A DNA stretch of 7,339 bases from Calditrichota bacterium. GTDB taxonomy: Bacteria; Zhuqueibacterota; Zhuqueibacteria; Oleimicrobiales; Geothermoviventaceae. The position numbers and the translations under genes were made by a program. Below the pieces are notes generated by a model. It was given only the letters and a program-made list of their open reading frames with translations, was not told the DNA's origin and did not search any database. The stretch covers positions 1 to 7,339 of the forward strand of contig JAADFT010000085.1 in the NCBI GenBank assembly GCA_013152765.1. The letters run 5' to 3'. Position 1 is the stretch's first letter. Each line of letters opens with the position of its first letter. Of this stretch, positions 6,234 to 7,339 are shown piece by piece.

Positions 6234-7238
6234 GTGCAGGGACTTGAGCCTCCGAAACTCGAAGCGAAAACAGTTGTCGCGGAACGCTACTCGCCGCAGT
6301 GGGAGGTGCGGTGGGAAGACTTCGTTTCCCGCGCCAACAACGGCACCATTTTCCACCTGCGCCGTTTCCTGAGTTACCATCCTGAGGGCCGTTTCCAGGA
6401 CCACTCGCTCGTTTTTTTGAAGGAAGGCAAGCTGGTGGCCCTTTTCCCCGCCGTTGAGCTCGAGCGTGACGGCCGGCGAGCCCTGGTGAGCCACGCAGGG
6501 GCTTCGTACGGCGGATTCGTCGTCAAGAGCTCCCTTTCGCTCAGGGATTCGTTTCGGGTTGTGTGGGCCCTGGACCGCTACGCAAAAGAAGCGGGCTTCG
6601 AACTTGTGGAACTCACACCTCCCCCGACTGTCTACCTTGCCCGACCCAGTAACTACCTGGATTTCGCGCTTTTACAGACGGGTTTTGACTACAAGAAACG
6701 CGAAGTCTCGTCCGTCATTCCTCTGGATTTCCCCGAAGAGGAAACGCTGCGGGTCTTCTCGGAAAGCTCGCGGCGGGCCGTGCGCCGGGCCATGAAGCAC
6801 GGAATCGTGGTGCGCGAGTCCGAAGACTACGAGCGCTTTTACGAAATTCTGCAGAACAACCTGAAACTTCGGCACAACGTGCGTCCCACACACACGCTCG
6901 AGGAACTTCTGCATCTGAAGGAGCTGTTTCCGGACAGGATCCAGCTTTACGGCGCCTACAAGGACGACACGATGGTGGCCGGGGTGGTTCAGTTCGCCTG
7001 CAACGCGCGCGTTACGCTGGCTTTTTACATCAGCCACGACGAGCGCTACCAGGAGTACCGCGGCGTGAACATGCTGTTCTACGAAATCATTCGCACAGCC
7101 ATCCGGCGGGGCTTCCGCTTTCTCGATTTTGGCATTTTCACGGTGGACATGGACCCGAACTGGGGCCTGGCGCGTTTCAAAGAGAGCTTCGGGGCGCAGG
7201 GTGTCTTCCGGGACACCTGGCGCAAGGTCTACGATTAG
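6234..7238 (+). CDS. FemAB/BioF2-like GNAT-fold acyltransferase, substrate unknown
   Basis: A 334-residue protein with the two-lobed layout of the FemAB/GNAT (Acetyltransf_6, BioF2-like) superfamily. The N-terminal lobe (about 15-165) carries NNGTIFHLRRFLSYH (35-49), a strand-hairpin FLKEGKLVALFPAVE (61-75) and SHAGASYGGFVV (86-97). The C-terminal lobe starts with the basic SSRRAVRRAMKHGIVVRES (178-196), then EDYERFYEILQNN, LYGAYKDDTMVAGVVQF (238-254), and ends in FLDFG (296-300) and GLARFKESFGA (311-321), the FK.SFG signature of the family. No signal peptide or membrane segment is seen, so it should be cytoplasmic. Family members add amino acids to peptidoglycan precursors from aminoacyl-tRNA, or modify polysaccharide and lipid-linked sugars, and the sequence does not say which. 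The start is GTG 6234 with a good SD. The 46-bp gap after argF suggests loose operon membership. Superfamily call is firm; function is unknown. Confidence 0.8.
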   Translation: MQGLEPPKLEAKTVVAERYSPQWEVRWEDFVSRANNGTIFHLRRFLSYHPEGRFQDHSLVFLKEGKLVALFPAVELERDGRRALVSHAGASYGGFVVKSSLSLRDSFRVVWALDRYAKEAGFELVELTPPPTVYLARPSNYLDFALLQTGFDYKKREVSSVIPLDFPEEETLRVFSESSRRAVRRAMKHGIVVRESEDYERFYEILQNNLKLRHNVRPTHTLEELLHLKELFPDRIQLYGAYKDDTMVAGVVQFACNARVTLAFYISHDERYQEYRGVNMLFYEIIRTAIRRGFRFLDFGIFTVDMDPNWGLARFKESFGAQGVFRDTWRKVYD

Positions 7239-7339
7239 CAGTTCCGAGCGGGGGTGGCCTGCCCGGAGGTGGGGCGTGGGTCTCGACACGTAAGTACGTG
7301 CGAGGGCGCCCGGCTTTCGTTCAGGAGTGCTGATTCTCC
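7239..7339 (+). other. Intergenic tail with imperfect hairpin
   Basis: These 101 bp at the right edge follow the last stop codon. A G-rich stretch (7249-7280) is followed by an imperfect inverted repeat at 7282-7304 and a GGGCGCCC palindrome. An AGGAG near 7323-7327 could serve a gene starting beyond the edge, but no coding region can be supported here. Confidence 0.5.
7282..7304 (+). terminator. Imperfect hairpin after the acyltransferase gene
   Basis: CTCG (7282-7285) pairs with CGAG (7301-7304), and CACGT (7287-7291) pairs with ACGTG (7296-7300), leaving one bulged A at 7286 and an AAGT loop. That gives nine pairs 44 bases after the stop codon. No clear T-run follows, so it is not a classic intrinsic terminator. 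It could be a 3'-end stabilising hairpin or a CACGTA/TACGTG operator for a downstream gene. Confidence 0.4.

Noticed and set aside
1..7339. Mobile element, prophage, tRNA/rRNA, toxin-antitoxin or defence island
   Set aside because: All gene-sized stretches are accounted for by housekeeping genes on one strand, spacers are at most about 100 bp, and no transposase, integrase, terminal repeats or RNA-gene signatures were seen.

Overview
This window reads as a compact housekeeping segment of a diderm (Gram-negative-type) bacterium with a GC-rich genome. Seven protein genes lie on the + strand and none has support on the - strand. In order they are: a 5'-truncated OstA/LptA-like LPS-transport protein, the LPS-export ATPase LptB, sigma-54 (RpoN), the protease HslV, its unfoldase HslU, ornithine carbamoyltransferase (ArgF), and a FemAB/BioF2-like GNAT-fold acyltransferase. 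LptB and an OstA-like protein imply an outer membrane carrying LPS or LOS. The order OstA-like - lptB - rpoN recalls the proteobacterial lptA-lptB-rpoN cluster. However, the long OstA repeat protein, the FHA-TT style HslV N-terminus and the following hslVU-argF fit better with the FCB/Calditrichota/KSB1/Zixibacteria neighbourhood. That placement is inference from memory and is not proven by the sequence.

Layout: the OstA-like gene enters from the left edge and ends at 869, overlapping the GTG start of lptB by 4 bp (GTGA). An 80-bp gap leads to rpoN; it holds a strong Shine-Dalgarno, a possible 15-codon leader ORF and an A6 run in a frameshift-like phase. A 91-bp gap of short repeats, including five ACTGCNN heptamers, separates rpoN from hslV. 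hslV and hslU are one base apart, argF follows hslU by 14 bp, and the acyltransferase follows argF by 46 bp. The last 101 bp are non-coding as far as visible and contain an imperfect hairpin. No gap exceeds about 100 bp, so the whole run could be one or two transcripts.

Functionally, the first two genes belong to LPS transport to the outer membrane. RpoN redirects RNA polymerase to -24/-12 promoters. HslVU is a two-component ATP-dependent protease whose parts are made from adjacent, translationally linked genes. ArgF makes citrulline for arginine synthesis. Nothing shows that these act in one pathway. I did not find a new defence, mobile or RNA system. The points most worth checking are the rpoN leader (a slippery A AAA AAG in the phase that would join it to rpoN), the heptamer repeat before hslV, the N-terminal extension on HslU, and the periodic repeat of the OstA-like protein.
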